This document shows positions 13,197-13,753 of a DNA stretch of 13,753 nucleotides, piece after piece. The DNA comes from an uncultured Acidimicrobiia bacterium (GTDB taxonomy: Bacteria; Actinomycetota; Acidimicrobiia; Spongiisociales; Spongiisociaceae): assembly GCA_937900165.1 (NCBI GenBank), contig CALCCX010000008.1, positions 1 to 13,753 of the forward strand, given 5' to 3'. The position numbers were made by a program, and so were the translations under genes. Numbering within the stretch: the stretch's first letter is position 1; every line of letters begins with the position of its first letter. The notes below the pieces were generated by a model. That model worked only from the letters and a program-made list of their open reading frames with translations. It was not told where the DNA came from and did no database searches.

Positions 13197-13225
13197 GGAA
13201 TAAGATTCTATCTTGCCTTTATTCC
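13197..13225. repeat. AT-rich nested inverted repeat before xerC
   Basis: GGAATAA (13197-13203) and TTATTCC (13219-13225) are perfect inverted arms. Inside, AAGAT/ATCTT (13202-13214) forms a smaller hairpin around TCT. It is strikingly AT-rich against its surroundings and lies about 60 bases before the xerC start. It may be a protein-binding site or contain the xerC promoter, but no convincing -35/-10 pair could be placed. Confidence 0.5.
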
Positions 13226-13283
13226 GACACCGCGTCGAAGCGATTGTCCCCTCAGATTCGGGGTTGTGCGGCAGAATGAGGGA

Positions 13284-13753
13284 ATGCTTCCTCCACTTCC
13301 TGAATGGGCGAGAGAGCCGGTCGAGAGCTACCTCGAACGACTCACATCTCAGCGCGGGCTTTCGGTCCATTCAATCGATGCGTACCGGCGCGACCTCAGC
13401 CAGTTCTTCGATTTCGTCGATCGGAATGGCGTTGAGGCGATCGATCGAGTGGATCGCCGTGTTCTGAGGCGCTACTTGGGGTTCCTCGATACACGTGGAT
13501 ACGCGCGGAGATCAGTAGCCCGCAAGGCCTCTGCCGCTAGAGCCTTTTATCGTGATGCCGCCAAGCGTGGTTTGGTCGCTGCAAATCCCGCAGACGGCCT
13601 GGCCAGGCCAAGGCTCCCCAGGTCACTTCCTCACGCCCTCCCGTCTGGTGCCCTGGCTGCACCGCCTGACGCCATCGACGGCGCCGCCGCCGTCAGTCCT
13701 CGTCATCGCCCACGTGTCCGTCCGCTGTCCGCCACCGCCCTCCTTGTTCGCGC
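13284..13753 (+). CDS. xerC: Tyrosine recombinase XerC/XerD, N-terminal part
   Basis: XerC/XerD recombinases resolve chromosome dimers at dif. About 156 residues are present and the frame is open to the contig end. The N-terminal SAM-like core-binding domain is clear (about 10-95): WAREPVESYLERLTSQRGLS, HSIDAYRRDLSQFFDFV, RRYLGFLDTRGYARRSVARK and AARAFYRDAAKRGLVAANPA. RPRLPRSLPHALPSGALA leads into the catalytic domain. The last ~33 codons still track a Xer sequence (DAIDG, then AT where ATGLRVSEL is expected) but are corrupted, so the first catalytic Arg is not readable. The start is ATG 13284, with GAGG close upstream; an in-frame GTG at 13266 is an alternative. I use xerC because this gene follows dprA in mycobacteria; xerD is not excluded. 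Confidence 0.88.
   Translation, partial: MLPPLPEWAREPVESYLERLTSQRGLSVHSIDAYRRDLSQFFDFVDRNGVEAIDRVDRRVLRRYLGFLDTRGYARRSVARKASAARAFYRDAAKRGLVAANPADGLARPRLPRSLPHALPSGALAAPPDAIDGAAAVSPRHRPRVRPLSATALLVR
13656..13753. other. Low-quality contig end
   Basis: Of the last 98 bases, 47 are C and only 8 are A, unlike the rest of xerC. The reading frame is kept, but conserved Xer residues are replaced in a way that mostly needs changes to C (for example GAC to GCC, TAC to TCC). This is what accumulated errors at read ends look like. The protein sequence here should not be trusted. Confidence 0.8.

Noticed and set aside
13197..13225. dif recombination site next to xerC
   Set aside because: The arms are outermost instead of flanking a 6-8 base centre, and the sequence does not look like known dif arms. 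It is kept only as an inverted repeat.

Overview
The window is a contig of about 13.75 kb from a high-GC Gram-positive bacterium (Actinomycetota). The main evidence is gene content: an actinobacterial DUF2469 gene and a small actinobacterial CPGC...HWHxxCW protein sit inside the conserved run trmD - rplS - lepB - DUF2469 - yraN - yifB - dprA - xerC, which is the order I recall from mycobacteria and other actinobacteria. Frequent GTG starts, GTGA stop/start overlaps and apparent leaderless promoters fit this. A lineage such as Acidimicrobiia is possible, but I cannot prove it from the sequence.

Both ends are damaged by sequencing artefacts. Bases 1-77 are a poly-T run followed by an Illumina P7/index adapter, so the leftmost gene ends in translated adapter. 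At the right end, the last ~100 bases of xerC keep their reading frame but are eroded toward C.

Layout. (1) 78-1150, minus strand: the N-terminal 357 residues of a very acidic, probably disordered protein of unknown function, divergent from trmD. (2) 1218-3995, plus strand: trmD, rplS, lepB, DUF2469 and yraN, which cover tRNA modification, the ribosome, protein export and two conserved genes of uncertain role. (3) 4017-6219: a small zinc-ribbon-like gene on the minus strand, a 429-bp spacer with a 33-nt hairpin, then an enoyl-CoA hydratase/isomerase and a short-chain dehydrogenase, one base apart. (4) 6326-8838, plus strand: yifB and dprA, overlapping by 4 bp; dprA acts in natural transformation. 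(5) 8896-13075, minus strand: a tightly packed five-gene operon of six-helix membrane protein, winged-helix regulator, ABC ATPase and two ABC-2 permeases, with GTGA overlaps at three of four junctions and a palindrome over the predicted promoter. (6) 13076-13283: a divergent spacer with two strong inverted repeats. (7) 13284-end: the start of xerC/xerD.

I found no CRISPR array, rRNA, tRNA, transposase or prophage gene. I see no convincing new multi-gene system. The best leads are the self-regulated ABC exporter operon, the structured spacer before xerC, a group of genes that look leaderless, and the acidic protein beside trmD.
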